Source of the DNA: Bacillota bacterium
GTDB taxonomy: Bacteria > Bacillota > Clostridia > Peptostreptococcales > Anaerovoracaceae
Assembly: GCA_022790955.1 (NCBI GenBank)
Contig: JAAVYD010000119.1
Span: forward strand, 1 to 64,000
Reading direction: 5' to 3'
Length of the DNA stretch: 64,000 bases
The position numbers and the translations under genes are program-made. Under the pieces are notes generated by a model. The model did no database searches. It saw only the letters and a list, made by a program, of their open reading frames with translations, and had not been told where the DNA came from. Shown here one piece after another: positions 1 through 11,520 of the stretch (within the stretch, counting starts at the first letter, position 1; each line of letters starts with the position of its first letter).

Positions 1-16
1 GGAAGGGGGAATTTAT

Positions 17-604
17 ATGGCATTAGTACCTATGGTCATAGAACAGACTGCCCATGGCGAACGTTCATTTGATATTTATTCGAGATTGCTGAAAGACCGT
101 ATTGTATTTTTGGGGGAGGAAGTAAATGACCACACAGCGAGCTTGATTGTGGCGCAGATGCTTTTCCTGGAATCAGAAGATCCGGAAGCAGATATAAGTT
201 TTTATATAAACAGTCCGGGCGGCTCAGTTACGGCAGGTATGGCTATATACGATACGATGCAGTATGTAAGGCCTGACATTTCTACAATTTGTATCGGCAT
301 GGCTGCAAGTATGGGGGCGTTTCTGCTGTCATCGGGCACTAAGGGAAAGAGATACGCGCTGCCGAATGCCGAGATTATGATTCATCAGCCTCTCGGCGGA
401 ATGCAGGGTCAGGTAGAGGATATGAGAATCCATGCCGAGCGTATGATCAAACTGAAAGGCAGATTAAATAAAATATTGGCTTTAAATACAGGTCAGAAAC
501 TTTCTCAGATAGAAATAGATACAGATCGTGATAATTTCCTTGATCCGGAGGAAGCGTTAAAATACGGTATCATAGATGAAATAATAAGCAGTAAAAAAAA
601 GTAA
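17..604 (+). CDS. clpP: ATP-dependent Clp protease proteolytic subunit
   Basis: ClpP signatures ([39 protein letters not shown]); followed by clpX. Confidence 0.98.
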   Translation: MALVPMVIEQTAHGERSFDIYSRLLKDRIVFLGEEVNDHTASLIVAQMLFLESEDPEADISFYINSPGGSVTAGMAIYDTMQYVRPDISTICIGMAASMGAFLLSSGTKGKRYALPNAEIMIHQPLGGMQGQVEDMRIHAERMIKLKGRLNKILALNTGQKLSQIEIDTDRDNFLDPEEALKYGIIDEIISSKKK

Positions 605-709
605 GCGGAGCCTAAATATTTCTTAAATAACGGTAATGATGAGGGTACTGTTCCAAAGTCAGGGAAATAAAGCAGACCCATACATTGTATAAAGAAAGGT
701 GTAGATAGA

Positions 710-1978
710 ATGGCAAAATTCGACGAGTCAAAGCAGCTGAAATGTTCGTTCTGCGGAAAGACTCATGATCAGGTCCGCCGGCTTGTTGCCGGTCCCGGCG
801 TTTATATCTGTGACGAGTGCATCGCGCTTTGTGAGGATATAATAAGAGAGGAATTTGCAGCAGATGAACGGGCTATGCAGGAAGGTATGGAGCTTCCTAA
901 GCCTAAAGCCATTGCAGAAAGTTTGTCTGAATATGTTATAGGTCAGGAAATGGCAAAGAAAAATCTGGCAGTAGCCGTTTATAATCATTATAAAAGAGTA
1001 AACAGCCAGCCGTTCGATACGGAGGACGAAGTTGAGATACAAAAAAGCAATATTCTCATGATAGGTCCTACCGGTTCAGGCAAGACGCTTTTGGCGCAGA
1101 CTCTGGCTAAAATTATAGACGTGCCGTTCGCCATTGCGGATGCTACGGCAATCACAGAAGCGGGATATGTAGGCGAAGACGTAGAAAATATTCTTTTAAA
1201 ATTAATTCAGGCTGCGGATTTTGATATAGAACGGGCTCAGAAGGGTATAATATATATAGACGAGATAGATAAGATTGCAAGAAAATCGGAAAATGTGTCT
1301 ATAACAAGGGATGTGAGCGGCGAAGGCGTTCAGCAGGCGCTGCTTAAAATACTCGAGGGTACAGTAGCGAGCGTGCCTCCTCAGGGCGGCAGGAAGCACC
1401 CTCATCAGGAATTTATACAGATAGATACTACAAATATCCTGTTTATATGCGGCGGGGCCTTTGACGGAATGGATAAGGTCATCAGCAGAAGGATCGGGGA
1501 ACACACTATCGGTTTTAATTCAGAAATAAAGTCGGTCAAAGAAAACAGCAAGGAACTGCTGGAAAAGATACAGCCGGAAGATCTGTTAAAATACGGTTTA
1601 ATTCCTGAATTTGTAGGAAGACTTCCTCAGCTTGTTACGCTGGAAGAACTTGATACGGATGCACTTGTCAGAATAATTAACGAACCGAAAAACGCGCTTT
1701 TGAAGCAGTACAAGAAGCTTTTCTCAATGGATAACGTGGAACTTGAAGTAGAAGATGATGCTATCGTGAGAATTGCAGAGAAGGCTATCGAAAGGAAAAC
1801 CGGTGCAAGAGGTTTGAGAAGCATAATGGAAAATCTCATGACCGATATCATGTTTGAAATACCTTCCCGCGACGATATTAAAAAATGCATCATTACAAGA
1901 AGCACGGTAGACCAGAACGAAGCGCCGGCGCTTGTACTTGAGGGCGGAGATGACGAAGCAGATTCAAAAGGGGCATAG
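710..1978 (+). CDS. clpX: ATP-dependent Clp protease ATP-binding subunit ClpX
   Basis: N-terminal C4 zinc finger (CSFCGK...CDECI), Walker A GPTGSGKT, ClpX sequence throughout. Confidence 0.98.
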   Translation: MAKFDESKQLKCSFCGKTHDQVRRLVAGPGVYICDECIALCEDIIREEFAADERAMQEGMELPKPKAIAESLSEYVIGQEMAKKNLAVAVYNHYKRVNSQPFDTEDEVEIQKSNILMIGPTGSGKTLLAQTLAKIIDVPFAIADATAITEAGYVGEDVENILLKLIQAADFDIERAQKGIIYIDEIDKIARKSENVSITRDVSGEGVQQALLKILEGTVASVPPQGGRKHPHQEFIQIDTTNILFICGGAFDGMDKVISRRIGEHTIGFNSEIKSVKENSKELLEKIQPEDLLKYGLIPEFVGRLPQLVTLEELDTDALVRIINEPKNALLKQYKKLFSMDNVELEVEDDAIVRIAEKAIERKTGARGLRSIMENLMTDIMFEIPSRDDIKKCIITRSTVDQNEAPALVLEGGDDEADSKGA

Positions 1979-1995
1979 GTTATTATGCCCCTTTT
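1966..1995 (+). terminator. Intrinsic terminator/attenuator overlapping the clpX stop codon
   Basis: Perfect 12-bp stem AAAAGGGGCATA / TATGCCCCTTTT with 6-nt loop, U-rich 3' end. Confidence 0.8.
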
Positions 1996-2016
1996 TGTTA
2001 AAGGAGGTTGAAAGCT

Positions 2017-4473
2017 ATGTCAGATAAAGAAAAGACGTCTATCATAAACATAGAGGAAACCGAAGCGGAAAACGAGATAAACAGCGGAATAGATGCGGAG
2101 GGCTTCCCAGAAGAAGATATAGAAGATCTTATACATGTTATGGATATTTCCATGACGAGCATGCCTGTGATCCCATTAAGAGGAATTACTATATTCCCTA
2201 CGATGCTGCTGCATTTTGATGTAGGCAGGGAAAAGTCCGTAGGTGCGCTGGAGCACGCCATGATGACAAATCAGATGATATTTCTCGTGACGCAGAAGAA
2301 TCCGGATACGGATCTTCCCACTCAGGAAGATCTTTACAAAACGGGAACTACGGCGAGAATAAAGCAGATGCTCAGGCTGCCGGGAAATGCTATAAGGGTA
2401 CTTGTGGAAGGTATTTCCAGAGGCAGGATAGTAAATATGCAGCAGGAGGTTCCTTATTTCAGGGCGGATATAGAAACAGTTACAGACGATTTATCCGACG
2501 AGGACAGTATTAAGTCGGAAGCTCTTATGCGGTCTGTTCTAAGTCAGTTTGCAGATTATCTTGAAAATTCTCAGAAACTGTCAAAAGAAATATATCCGGG
2601 AGTAGAAGCTATCGAATCGCCGGGACGCCTTGCCGATGTTATTACATCGAATCTCGATATAAAAACAGAGGATAAGCAGAGTATTCTTGATACTATGAAT
2701 GTGGTTGATCGTCTGGAAAAGGTCAGCGCGTTTATAGTGCGCGAGATCGAGATCATGAAAGTAGAGAATGATATTTCTCAGAAGGTAAAGCAGAAGCTCA
2801 CAGAAAATCAAAAGGAATATTATCTCAGAGAACAGATAAGAACCATACAAAAAGAACTCGGTCAGGATGAAACGATAGAAGAAGAGGTGGATAAGTGGCT
2901 TTCCAAACTTGAAGAACTCAAATTGGAAAAGAGCGTTCACGATAAGATAGAAAAAGAAATGAAAAGGATGCTCAGGCTGCAGCCTTCATCTCCGGATGTT
3001 TCCGTTCTCAGAAGTTATATCGAATGTATTCTCGAACTTCCGTGGAACGAATCTACGAAAGATAAGATAGATATTAAACGCACAAAAAAGATATTAGATG
3101 ACGAACATTACGGGCTTCATAAGGTAAAAGACAGGATACTTGAATACCTGGCTGTAATGAGTCTGTCCAAGGATTTCAAGGGACCGATTCTGTGTCTGGT
3201 AGGACCTCCGGGCGTAGGAAAGACTTCCATTGCGAAGTCTATAGCCAATTCCATGAACAGAAAATTCGTGCGCATGTCTTTAGGCGGCGTTCGGGATGAA
3301 GCTGAGATCAGAGGGCACAGGAGGACGTATGTAGGAGCGATTCCAGGAAGGATCATTACTTCTATAAGAGATGCAGGAGTGAATAATCCGGTATTTCTTT
3401 TTGATGAAATAGATAAAATAGGCGCCGATTACAGAGGCGATCCGGCTTCCGCGCTGCTTGAAGTGTTAGATCCGGAACAGAATAAAGACTTTAAGGATCA
3501 TTATCTCGACGTACCTTTCGATCTTTCCAACGTCCTGTTTGTAACGACTGCAAATACTACGGATACTATTCCAAGACCGCTGCTCGACAGAATGGAAGTC
3601 ATAACTCTTTCGAGTTATACGGAGGAGGAGAAAGTTCAGATTGCAAAATATCATCTTGTTCCTAAGCAGATAAAAGAAAACGGTCTTAAGCCGAATCAGA
3701 TTAATATATCTGAAGGCGCGGTTAGAAATATCGTAAATTACTATACCCGCGAAGCCGGAGTGCGTAATCTGGAAAGAGAGATCGGCAACGTCTGCAGAAA
3801 GACAGCAAGAAAAGTCGTTGAGAGCGGTCCTAAAAATAAAAAGAAATCTTTCAGGATAACTGCGGGAAATCTGCCGTCCTATCTGGGCAAGAAAAAAGCA
3901 TCTTACGATATCCTGGAGGGCGATAACGAAGTCGGTGTGACTACGGGGCTGGCGTGGACTGCGGTAGGCGGCGATACGCTGTTTATAGAAACAAACGTAA
4001 TGAAAGGTTCAGGAAAACTTGTGCTGACGGGACAGATGGGCGACGTTATGCAGGAATCCGCTAAAGCTGCGCTCAGCGTTATCCGCGCAAGAAGCGATGA
4101 ATATAATATATCTGAGGACTTTTATAAGGAAAAGGATATTCATGTTCATATACCTGAGGGCGCGACTCCAAAGGACGGTCCGTCCGCCGGAGTGACAATG
4201 TGCACCTCTATGATTTCCGCGCTTACGGGCATACCCGTGGATAAATATCTCGCTATGACGGGTGAGATTACGCTGCGCGGAAATGTGCTGCCGGTAGGAG
4301 GAATCAAAGAAAAAGTGATCGCCGCTCACAGAGCCGGCGTAAAAACCGTTCTGCTTCCGGAAGAAAATATGAGAGATTTAGATGAGCTTCCATCAAATGT
4401 AAGGAACAGCATGACATTTAAGCCTATGAAAACTATAGATCAGGTGCTTTCCGAAGCGCTTATAAGAGCGTAA
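2017..4473 (+). CDS. lon: Endopeptidase La (Lon protease)
   Basis: GPPGVGKTS Walker A, proteolytic PKDGPSAG motif; RBS aaaggagg upstream of ATG 2017. Confidence 0.97.
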   Translation: MSDKEKTSIINIEETEAENEINSGIDAEGFPEEDIEDLIHVMDISMTSMPVIPLRGITIFPTMLLHFDVGREKSVGALEHAMMTNQMIFLVTQKNPDTDLPTQEDLYKTGTTARIKQMLRLPGNAIRVLVEGISRGRIVNMQQEVPYFRADIETVTDDLSDEDSIKSEALMRSVLSQFADYLENSQKLSKEIYPGVEAIESPGRLADVITSNLDIKTEDKQSILDTMNVVDRLEKVSAFIVREIEIMKVENDISQKVKQKLTENQKEYYLREQIRTIQKELGQDETIEEEVDKWLSKLEELKLEKSVHDKIEKEMKRMLRLQPSSPDVSVLRSYIECILELPWNESTKDKIDIKRTKKILDDEHYGLHKVKDRILEYLAVMSLSKDFKGPILCLVGPPGVGKTSIAKSIANSMNRKFVRMSLGGVRDEAEIRGHRRTYVGAIPGRIITSIRDAGVNNPVFLFDEIDKIGADYRGDPASALLEVLDPEQNKDFKDHYLDVPFDLSNVLFVTTANTTDTIPRPLLDRMEVITLSSYTEEEKVQIAKYHLVPKQIKENGLKPNQINISEGAVRNIVNYYTREAGVRNLEREIGNVCRKTARKVVESGPKNKKKSFRITAGNLPSYLGKKKASYDILEGDNEVGVTTGLAWTAVGGDTLFIETNVMKGSGKLVLTGQMGDVMQESAKAALSVIRARSDEYNISEDFYKEKDIHVHIPEGATPKDGPSAGVTMCTSMISALTGIPVDKYLAMTGEITLRGNVLPVGGIKEKVIAAHRAGVKTVLLPEENMRDLDELPSNVRNSMTFKPMKTIDQVLSEALIRA

Positions 4474-4525
4474 AAATTGTATTCGATCTAATTTTATATC
4501 CGGTTTGAATTAAATCCGTATACAG

Positions 4526-4563
4526 GCGGCAGGTTTGCGGGATAAGATCGCGGCTGCCGCTTT
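4526..4563 (+). terminator. Intrinsic terminator after lon
   Basis: GCGGCAG ... CTGCCGC followed by TTTAT. Confidence 0.6.
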
Positions 4564-4794
4564 ATGCGGGTATCTGCCATTTAAAATATAAATTATACTA
4601 ATCTTTCATAAAACTATTAAATCGTTTTATGGGGCTGCAGAATGCGGTCCGGCGGCAAAGCCGCCAGGAATGTTGTCGATACTTTTCTTGACGCGCCACA
4701 TGCGCGCGGCGGTGTATTCCGTTATAAAAAGCTTTTTAAAACTTTTATCAAGAATAGTATTAAATATAGCAAAATTTCTTGAAAGGAAAAGCCG

Positions 4795-5415
4795 ATGAAA
4801 GTTAAAAAAGCGGAATTGACGGCAGTAGCGGTTAGAGAAGAACAGTATCCTTCGGAGGACAAGCCGGAGATAGCGTTTGCAGGGCGGTCAAACGTAGGCA
4901 AATCGTCACTGTTTAATATGCTTGTAGGCAGAAAAAATTTTGCCAGGGTGAGCGGAAGTCCGGGAAAGACGCGCACAATAAATTTTTTTGAAGTAAACGA
5001 CAGCTTCAGATTGGTGGATCTTCCGGGTTATGGTTATGCAAAAATTTCAAAGGCTCAAAGCAGAAGCTGGGGCGAAATGATAGAAAAGTACATGGAGAGC
5101 AGACCGAACCTGATCAAAGTATTTCAGCTTGTAGATATAAGACATGATCCAAGCGTGCAGGATATTCAGATGTATGAATATCTTAAATATTTCGGGCTGG
5201 ACGGGATAGTGGTAGCCACAAAATCGGATAAAATATCCAGAAATGAAATGCAAAAAAAACTCAGCGCTATAAGAAAGATTCTTGGTATGAAATCAGAAGA
5301 TAAATTGATACCTGTATCATCTTTAAAGAAAACAGGCGGAGATATTATACTTGACGAGATAGAAACGCTGATCGAGAGCGCGATGTCCGGCGAGGTTTTA
5401 CAGCATGAAATTTAA
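4795..5415 (+). CDS. engB: Ribosome biogenesis GTP-binding protein YsxC/EngB
   Basis: GRSNVGKSSL, DLPGYGYA, ATKSDK G-motifs. Confidence 0.95.
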   Translation: MKVKKAELTAVAVREEQYPSEDKPEIAFAGRSNVGKSSLFNMLVGRKNFARVSGSPGKTRTINFFEVNDSFRLVDLPGYGYAKISKAQSRSWGEMIEKYMESRPNLIKVFQLVDIRHDPSVQDIQMYEYLKYFGLDGIVVATKSDKISRNEMQKKLSAIRKILGMKSEDKLIPVSSLKKTGGDIILDEIETLIESAMSGEVLQHEI

Positions 5416-5755
5416 AGCGTTTTTTACTCTGATCAGGCGTATAAAAGCTATAAAATATTTTCTCAGGGATCCTTCTGTGTCAAAAATAAAGAAATTTATT
5501 ATTATATTTGGTATAATATATTTAGTTTCGCCGATCGACTTGATACCGGCTCCCGTGCTCGGTTTCAGCATAATAGACGATCTGACGCTTTGGGGAATCA
5601 TATTAGCATATTTGAGCAGCGAACTGGATAAATACGAGGTTTCTTCAAAAAATATGGCGGATATCCTTAAGGAAAAAAAGAAATTCAAGGGGAAGACTGT
5701 AATAGAGTCCGAAGGCAGAGAAGTAAAGGATTCCGAAGAAGATAATAAACAATAA
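5405..5755 (+). CDS. DUF1232 (YkvA-like) membrane protein
   Basis: IYLVSPIDLIPAPVLGFSIIDDL motif typical of DUF1232; overlaps engB stop. Confidence 0.8.
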   Translation: MKFKAFFTLIRRIKAIKYFLRDPSVSKIKKFIIIFGIIYLVSPIDLIPAPVLGFSIIDDLTLWGIILAYLSSELDKYEVSSKNMADILKEKKKFKGKTVIESEGREVKDSEEDNKQ

Positions 5756-5946
5756 AAATCGTAATTTTGCTGAGTAGATCTGATCATGCCGGATTGATAG
5801 ATTTTTATCAAAAGCATTTGCGTTTTTGTGATTTTGCGATATCATATATTTAGAGCAAAGAACCGAGCGTGTTCAGGTAGATTTATTACGTTAAAACAAA
5901 TTTATACAGAAATATTGCTTAGACATACTAATAGGAGGAGATAAAG

Positions 5947-6495
5947 GTGATAGATGTACCGGGATACGAAATAGGCGGAGTTTTGCTTACGGCTGAAGAG
6001 ATAAAAAAGAGAGTAGAGGAGCTGGGAAAGCAGATATCTGAGGATTATAAAGGCGAGTCCCTTATGGTTATCGGCATTTTAAAGGGATCGTTTATATTTA
6101 TGGCGGATCTTATGAGAGCTATAGATTTAGATGAAGTTACTATGGATTTTATGTCCGTTTCCAGTTACGGAAATTCTACTGAATCTTCCGGAGTAGTTCG
6201 CATAAAAAAAGATACAGACCGGTCGCCTGAAGGACAGAATATACTAATTGTAGAGGATATTATAGATTCGGGAATGACCATGAAATATCTCAGAGATGAA
6301 TATTTCGCCTCAAAGAGAACCAGATCTGTTAAAATCTGCACTCTTTTAGATAAGCCGTCCAGGAGGAAAGCCGATGTGGAGCCGGATTATTGCGGATTTA
6401 CAGTCGACGATAAATTTATAGTAGGCTATGGCCTTGATTATTCTGAGCGTTTCAGGCAGCTTCCTCATATTACATATCTTATAGAGAAAAAATAG
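5947..6495 (+). CDS. hpt: Hypoxanthine phosphoribosyltransferase
   Basis: VIGILKGSFIFMADL, VEDIIDSGMT PRTase motif. Confidence 0.95.
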   Translation: MIDVPGYEIGGVLLTAEEIKKRVEELGKQISEDYKGESLMVIGILKGSFIFMADLMRAIDLDEVTMDFMSVSSYGNSTESSGVVRIKKDTDRSPEGQNILIVEDIIDSGMTMKYLRDEYFASKRTRSVKICTLLDKPSRRKADVEPDYCGFTVDDKFIVGYGLDYSERFRQLPHITYLIEKK

Positions 6496-6679
6496 TAAGA
6501 GGCTGGTCGTTAAACCGCATTATAGTCACTGTACTTGAGAATCGTTAAAAAGGAAGCGAGAGGAAATGTGGTGTGATAAGATTGTTATTATCCGCTTCAA
6601 TACGCTCCTGCGCAGAGCTTTTAATCTTTATTGCTCTGCTGTGCCGTTCCATTTTGTACGTTTACTTCTTTACATTTTA

Positions 6680-6714
6680 AAAACACAGTTTGTATTATTA
6701 TTTTACTGTGTTTT
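6680..6714 (+). other. Stem-loop in hpt-pduL intergenic region
   Basis: AAAACACAGT / ACTGTGTTTT 10-bp inverted repeat. Confidence 0.5.
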
Positions 6715-6900
6715 AACAAAATGGGCGCAGAGGACGCGGGCGGGTTTACTGCCCGTCAAAGACGACAGCGCATCCAACTGCAGTTTACCTGCAGAGCTTT
6801 ATCGATTTTTGAGTGTGTTGACTATATTATAAAGCGGCGGCGCAGGATACAACAGGTGATAATAAATTAATACATTAATAATTTCAAGGAGGAACATATT

Positions 6901-7473
6901 ATGGGTTATAAAGTACCGGCAGGAATTTCCAACAAACACGTACACGTATCTAAAGAGGATTTTGAAGTGCTTTTCGGCAAAGATTTTGAAATGACTAATT
7001 TTAAAGATCTCTCTCAGCCGGGACAGTTTGCGACAGACCAGAAGGTAGATATAATCGGGCCTCGCGGTACGCTTGCAAATATCAGAATCCTCGGTCCTTA
7101 CAGACCTCAGACTCAGGTAGAACTTTCTGAAACAGATTGCTACACTATCGGTATTCCTATCGATGTAAGAGAATCCGGAAAGTTAGCCGGAACTCCGGGC
7201 TGCACTCTTAAAGGTCCTAACGGTTCCGTTGAACTAAAAGAAGGGGTTATGGTTGCATTAAGACACGTACACCTTTCTGGTCCGCAGGCTGAAGAAGCAG
7301 GCGTTAAAGACGGCGACATCGTAAAGGTTAAATTTGACGGTCCGAGAGGCATAACTTTCGATAACGTGCTGATCAGAGCAGGCGAAAAGCACTATCGCGA
7401 TATGCATCTCGATACTGACGAAGCTAACGCAGCAGGTTTAACTAACGGTCAGGAAGGCGAAATCATAAAGTAA
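6901..7473 (+). CDS. pduL: Phosphate propanoyltransferase (PduL family)
   Basis: SNKHVHVSKEDFEVLFG and RHVHLSGPQAEEAGVKDGD metal-binding His motifs. Confidence 0.92.
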   Translation: MGYKVPAGISNKHVHVSKEDFEVLFGKDFEMTNFKDLSQPGQFATDQKVDIIGPRGTLANIRILGPYRPQTQVELSETDCYTIGIPIDVRESGKLAGTPGCTLKGPNGSVELKEGVMVALRHVHLSGPQAEEAGVKDGDIVKVKFDGPRGITFDNVLIRAGEKHYRDMHLDTDEANAAGLTNGQEGEIIK

Positions 7474-7502
7474 GCTGATACATAGAGAAAAGAGAGGCGA
7501 AT

Positions 7503-8150
7503 ATGGAAGAACTAAGCAAGGTTATAGAATACACGAGCGTTAAGAGTACTACTACGGCAGGCGATGTAAGAAGTTTGTGCAAGCAGGCTCTTATAAATAA
7601 ATACAGAGCTGTCTGTGTAAATTCAGGGTTTGTAAGATTCTGCCAAGAAGAATTTAAGAGCAACGATGATGTGTTGATAGTTTCTACAGCAGGTTTTCCT
7701 ACAGGAGGCGGCTCGTTCAACGCTAAAGTTTATGAAGCGATAAAAGCTGCTGAGGAAGGCGCAAGGGAAATTGATTTCGTGCTGAATCTTGGTTTTTTAA
7801 AAGAGCGAAAAGATAAAGAGGTAAGAAACGAGATCAAGCATGCGGTAAGAAATACAAAGGGCCTTGCTGAAGTAAAGATCATTATCGAAGCGCCTCTGCT
7901 TACACAGGAAGAAATAGTAAGAGCTTGCACTATCGCGGTAGAAGAAGGCGCCGCTTATATTAAGACGGCTACGGGATTTAACGGAGAAACTACTGAAGAT
8001 ATGGTAAAACTCATAAGAAAAACTGTAGGAAATAACGCCAAGATTAAGGCAGCGGGCGGCATAAGAGATATGGAAGCCGTTAAAACCATGCTGAAAGCGG
8101 GAGCGGACACCATAGGTACGAGCACTCTTATAAAGTTTGACGAGGCTTAA
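7503..8150 (+). CDS. deoC: Deoxyribose-phosphate aldolase
   Basis: DeoC motifs VSTAGFPTGGG, EIDFVLN, YIKTATGF, KAAGGIR. Confidence 0.95.
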   Translation: MEELSKVIEYTSVKSTTTAGDVRSLCKQALINKYRAVCVNSGFVRFCQEEFKSNDDVLIVSTAGFPTGGGSFNAKVYEAIKAAEEGAREIDFVLNLGFLKERKDKEVRNEIKHAVRNTKGLAEVKIIIEAPLLTQEEIVRACTIAVEEGAAYIKTATGFNGETTEDMVKLIRKTVGNNAKIKAAGGIRDMEAVKTMLKAGADTIGTSTLIKFDEA

Positions 8151-8196
8151 TACGCGTCGCGTTTTGTTTCTGAATCTATAAGTTAAATAAAATTAA

Positions 8197-8226
8197 AACC
8201 TCCTGAAAGTTTTTCGGGAGGTTTTT
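8197..8226 (+). terminator. Intrinsic terminator after deoC
   Basis: AAAACCTCC...GGAGGTTTTTT stem with T-tract. Confidence 0.8.
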
Positions 8227-8657
8227 TCATGAATAGATTGATCAAGTAAACAATAAAGCAATATTACGTATATATTCATATTATTTTATATAAATAATTG
8301 TATTAGCTGTTAAATTCACTATGTAAATACAGAAAATACATAAACATAAGTCATAAAATATAAAAATTATATTAAAATATTGCCCGAAAGCATATAAGAA
8401 AATTTTTAGCTTTAGATATTTTTGAAGATTCAAATTTTAAAGCATAATTTCAAATTAAAATTTAAAATTATGCTAATTAAAAGCAAATAAATGTATATTA
8501 TTTCAGGATTTAATGCGGTTTTTATGAAAAATTTTTTTCAGCACATAAAACTAATCTTTAAAGTAAAAAAACGCTTACAGAAAATCTTATTTCAGGATTT
8601 TTAAGTAAGCGTTTTTTGTTAGTGTGAATAAAGCTCTGCGTATTGTTTGTGCAGACC

Positions 8658-9143
8658 TTATTTTTTTGATTCGAGTTTCATTATATTTGTAGATGCGGTT
8701 ACTGCAAGTTTTCCTTTGGAATTATAGAGCTGCGCCGATGCATGCATAACTCGTTTGCTGTTAGTTATAATTTTTGCATGTATTGTAACTTTTTGTTCGT
8801 CAGCCGTAATAGGGCGCAGGTAATTTGAAGTCATGTCGACAGTACCTACCGGACTACAGCCGGAAATTACAAATGACATTGAACCGAATACGCAGTCTAT
8901 CATGTATCCGAGAATACCGCCTTGCACATTGTCGACACCATTAAGCTGCCATTCTTTGATAGGAATTTCTACGATCAATTCTTCATTATCTGTATACTCA
9001 ATAAATTCAGGCTCAAGCACTTCTATATCGCCTTTCGGCAACATACCTTTTTCAGCTCTGGAGCCAAGCAGAGCGCGAAGCTGCGATCTGCGCCCTTCTG
9101 CCGTTGTTAAATCCAGTGAAGTATCTACTGGTATAAAAGCCAT
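8658..9143 (-). CDS. PaaI-family hotdog-fold thioesterase
   Basis: Hotdog features (GGILGYMIDCVFG...VGTVDMTSNYLRP); likely start MAFIPVDT after RBS aaaggag. Confidence 0.75.
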   Translation of the reverse strand: MAFIPVDTSLDLTTAEGRRSQLRALLGSRAEKGMLPKGDIEVLEPEFIEYTDNEELIVEIPIKEWQLNGVDNVQGGILGYMIDCVFGSMSFVISGCSPVGTVDMTSNYLRPITADEQKVTIHAKIITNSKRVMHASAQLYNSKGKLAVTASTNIMKLESKK

Positions 9144-9333
9144 ATTTGCTCCTTTCATTTTTAAAAGCTATATTAAGTTTTATTGATTCGGATAACGGAG
9201 CATATATTGCGGAATTGAGTTCGTATATAAAGGCGCCGCTTTGAATTGGCATAAGAAATAACGTGTGTAAAGGTATTTAATGTTTAGAATAAAAATATGA
9301 AACGGATGGGTTGTAAAGTCGTTACATCATTCG

Positions 9334-9576
9334 CTATTCGCTTTTTAATTCTTCGATACAATTAGCGCATACATTCTTGCCGTGAACCGTACGGATATCT
9401 TTTGGATTTCCGCAGAAAACGCAAGCCGGTTCGTATTTTTTCAACATAATAAATTCGTCGTCTACAAAGATTTCTATTGGATCCTTAATATGAATACTGA
9501 GTGTTCTTCTTAATTCGATAGGAAGTACGATTCGCCCTAATTCGTCTACTTTTCTGACTATACCTGTTGCTTTCAC
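9334..9576 (-). CDS. AbrB/SpoVT-family transition-state regulator with C-terminal CxxC-CxxC segment
   Basis: MKATGIVRKVDELGRIVLPIELRRTL AbrB DNA-binding motif. Confidence 0.93.
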   Translation of the reverse strand: MKATGIVRKVDELGRIVLPIELRRTLSIHIKDPIEIFVDDEFIMLKKYEPACVFCGNPKDIRTVHGKNVCANCIEELKSE

Positions 9577-9756
9577 ATTCTGCTCCTTTCCGGCTTGAAC
9601 TCTGAAATAGATCTGCAGAGTGTATAATTAGCCTGATAATAAATTTTAAGTTAAGGGAAAATTTGTAATTGAAAACTTGCAAGCTATATCATCTATTCTT
9701 ATATCATTTTAACATAAAATTCATTATATAAAAATACCCTCTTTAGCATTTTATTA

Positions 9757-10104
9757 TCAGCAAAGTAATTTTTTTATAGCAATAACTGCGTTTAAAAGAC
9801 TGACTATTGCTTTAAAAGAATTTTTATTATCATGTATAAAGTCTGCCATTTCAGATGATGATTCGGATAAAGACGCAATAGTGTCTTCGACGTTGACTGC
9901 AGCGTCGGAAACGATCTTTGTGACAGTCTGAGTGTCTTCAAGAATTGCCTGCAGTGTTTTCAGCACCGGCAGAGTATTTCTAAGCACCCTGATAATATAG
10001 ATGAGAATAATGATAGAACATATACCAATGAGTATAAGTATCGCATCTCCGATGGTTATCGTAGTATTCATTGTACACTCCTTCGGAATTATAAATATAA
10101 TCAT
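9757..10104 (-). CDS. DUF948-like single-pass membrane protein
   Basis: One N-terminal TM plus coiled-coil, similar to DUF948 proteins. Confidence 0.5.
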   Translation of the reverse strand: MIIFIIPKECTMNTTITIGDAILILIGICSIIILIYIIRVLRNTLPVLKTLQAILEDTQTVTKIVSDAAVNVEDTIASLSESSSEMADFIHDNKNSFKAIVSLLNAVIAIKKLLC

Positions 10105-10809
10105 AATAAATTAAACCACAGGCAACGAAAAATATCAACCATTAAAGAGAGATAAAGTGAAATTTTTCAATATATACCAAGATACAAGTATATAAAAATA
10201 AATTAGAACAATGTAATTCACCGTAAAATATTGTTTTATGATTAATGAAACTACATATAGAAATTAAGAACTTCGATTATTGATTTGCAGTAATGTTCAT
10301 AAAGATAGAGAGTATCGGATTATATTAGAAACAATTCCAATTATAGATTTTTTCAAAGGAAAAGATAGAGAAACGTTAAATAACATGTTATAATTTTCAC
10401 GTTGTTCACCGATACCAGGCAACAGGGAGGAGGTGTCAGCGTTTAAGTTTTTAATTTCTTTTGCAGCTGATGTAGTTTGTCACCATATTATTAAATGGTT
10501 AGACAGCGACGACATAAGCAGCAGATAACCTGCTGAGTGCTTTGTCAGTATATAAAGAAAAGAAAATCTCCAGACTGTACTGCAATACGGTTTGCAATAT
10601 ACTATGTTTTTCATGCCCTTTATTTTTACAATTTCTAACATTATATAATTAAAGTGATAACTGTTTTTGTCAGCATAGATATCCTGCACATAAAAATTTA
10701 TCGTTACGGTATCAAACAAGCCCTGTTTTATTATGTTTTTTGTATAATAAAAAATTTTTGCCATATATTTTGTTATGAACTATTTCCACAGAATTTATGC
10801 GGAGGTTTT

Positions 10810-11517
10810 ATGAATAAAGTATGGATAATTATGTTTTTAATGGGCATAGCCTGTTATGGGATAGACAGTATTTTTGGAATCGGCAACACATCGGGCAAAG
10901 GATTTACGGATGGTCTGCTGACGAGCTGCGAGGAGGGAGTGTATTTTGTAATCGGGCTTGCAGGGGTAATGGGGCTTTGGAGCGGATTTATGAATATAGC
11001 CAGAGGTTCGGGACTTATACACGCGTTGGCAGAAAAATGCAGAGGGTTAATGAAAGCTCTGTTTCCAGAGGAGAAAGATGAAGATACGCTTATGCTGATG
11101 CTTATGGGGTTTACGGCTAATATTTTCGGCGCAGGAAACAGCGCTACAGTTTTCAGCCTTCAGGCCATGAAAAGACTGGACGAAGAAAACGGCGAAAGTC
11201 CGCTGGCAAGCAATACTATGTGCATGTTTGCTTCTGTTAATATGTCTATGCTGCAGCTTGTGCCGATTACTGTTATACAGGTTAGGGCGAATGCAGGTTC
11301 GGCGAGCGCAGAGGATATAATTCTGCCGTCAATAATAGCAGGCGCAGCGTCAACTCTTGCAAGTATTATGGTTTGCAAATGGGCTGAACACAGAGCGGTA
11401 AGGCTGAAAATGCCCGGAAGCCTGCATTACAAAAGTGCGCGAGGGGCATGGACGGGCGGAAACGACAGCGAAATTTCGGATTCAGATGTTAGCAGCATTA
11501 AGAAAAAGGCGGTGTAG
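10810..11517 (+). CDS. spmA: Spore maturation protein A
   Basis: Nucleoside-recognition/SpmA motifs (GLWSGFMNIARGSGL, GFTANIFGAGNSAT); followed by SpmB; ATG 10810 with ggaggt RBS. Confidence 0.92.
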   Translation: MNKVWIIMFLMGIACYGIDSIFGIGNTSGKGFTDGLLTSCEEGVYFVIGLAGVMGLWSGFMNIARGSGLIHALAEKCRGLMKALFPEEKDEDTLMLMLMGFTANIFGAGNSATVFSLQAMKRLDEENGESPLASNTMCMFASVNMSMLQLVPITVIQVRANAGSASAEDIILPSIIAGAASTLASIMVCKWAEHRAVRLKMPGSLHYKSARGAWTGGNDSEISDSDVSSIKKKAV

Positions 11518-11520
11518 AGG

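Noticed and set aside
6566-6870. Two plus-strand ORFs (88 and 79 aa) between hpt and pduL
   Set aside because: Overlap each other and the hairpins, no convincing RBS, no recognisable domain.
10381-10500. Possible riboswitch upstream of spmA (GATACC...GGTGTC pairing)
   Set aside because: Only a 6-bp weak stem; no match to any riboswitch consensus I know.
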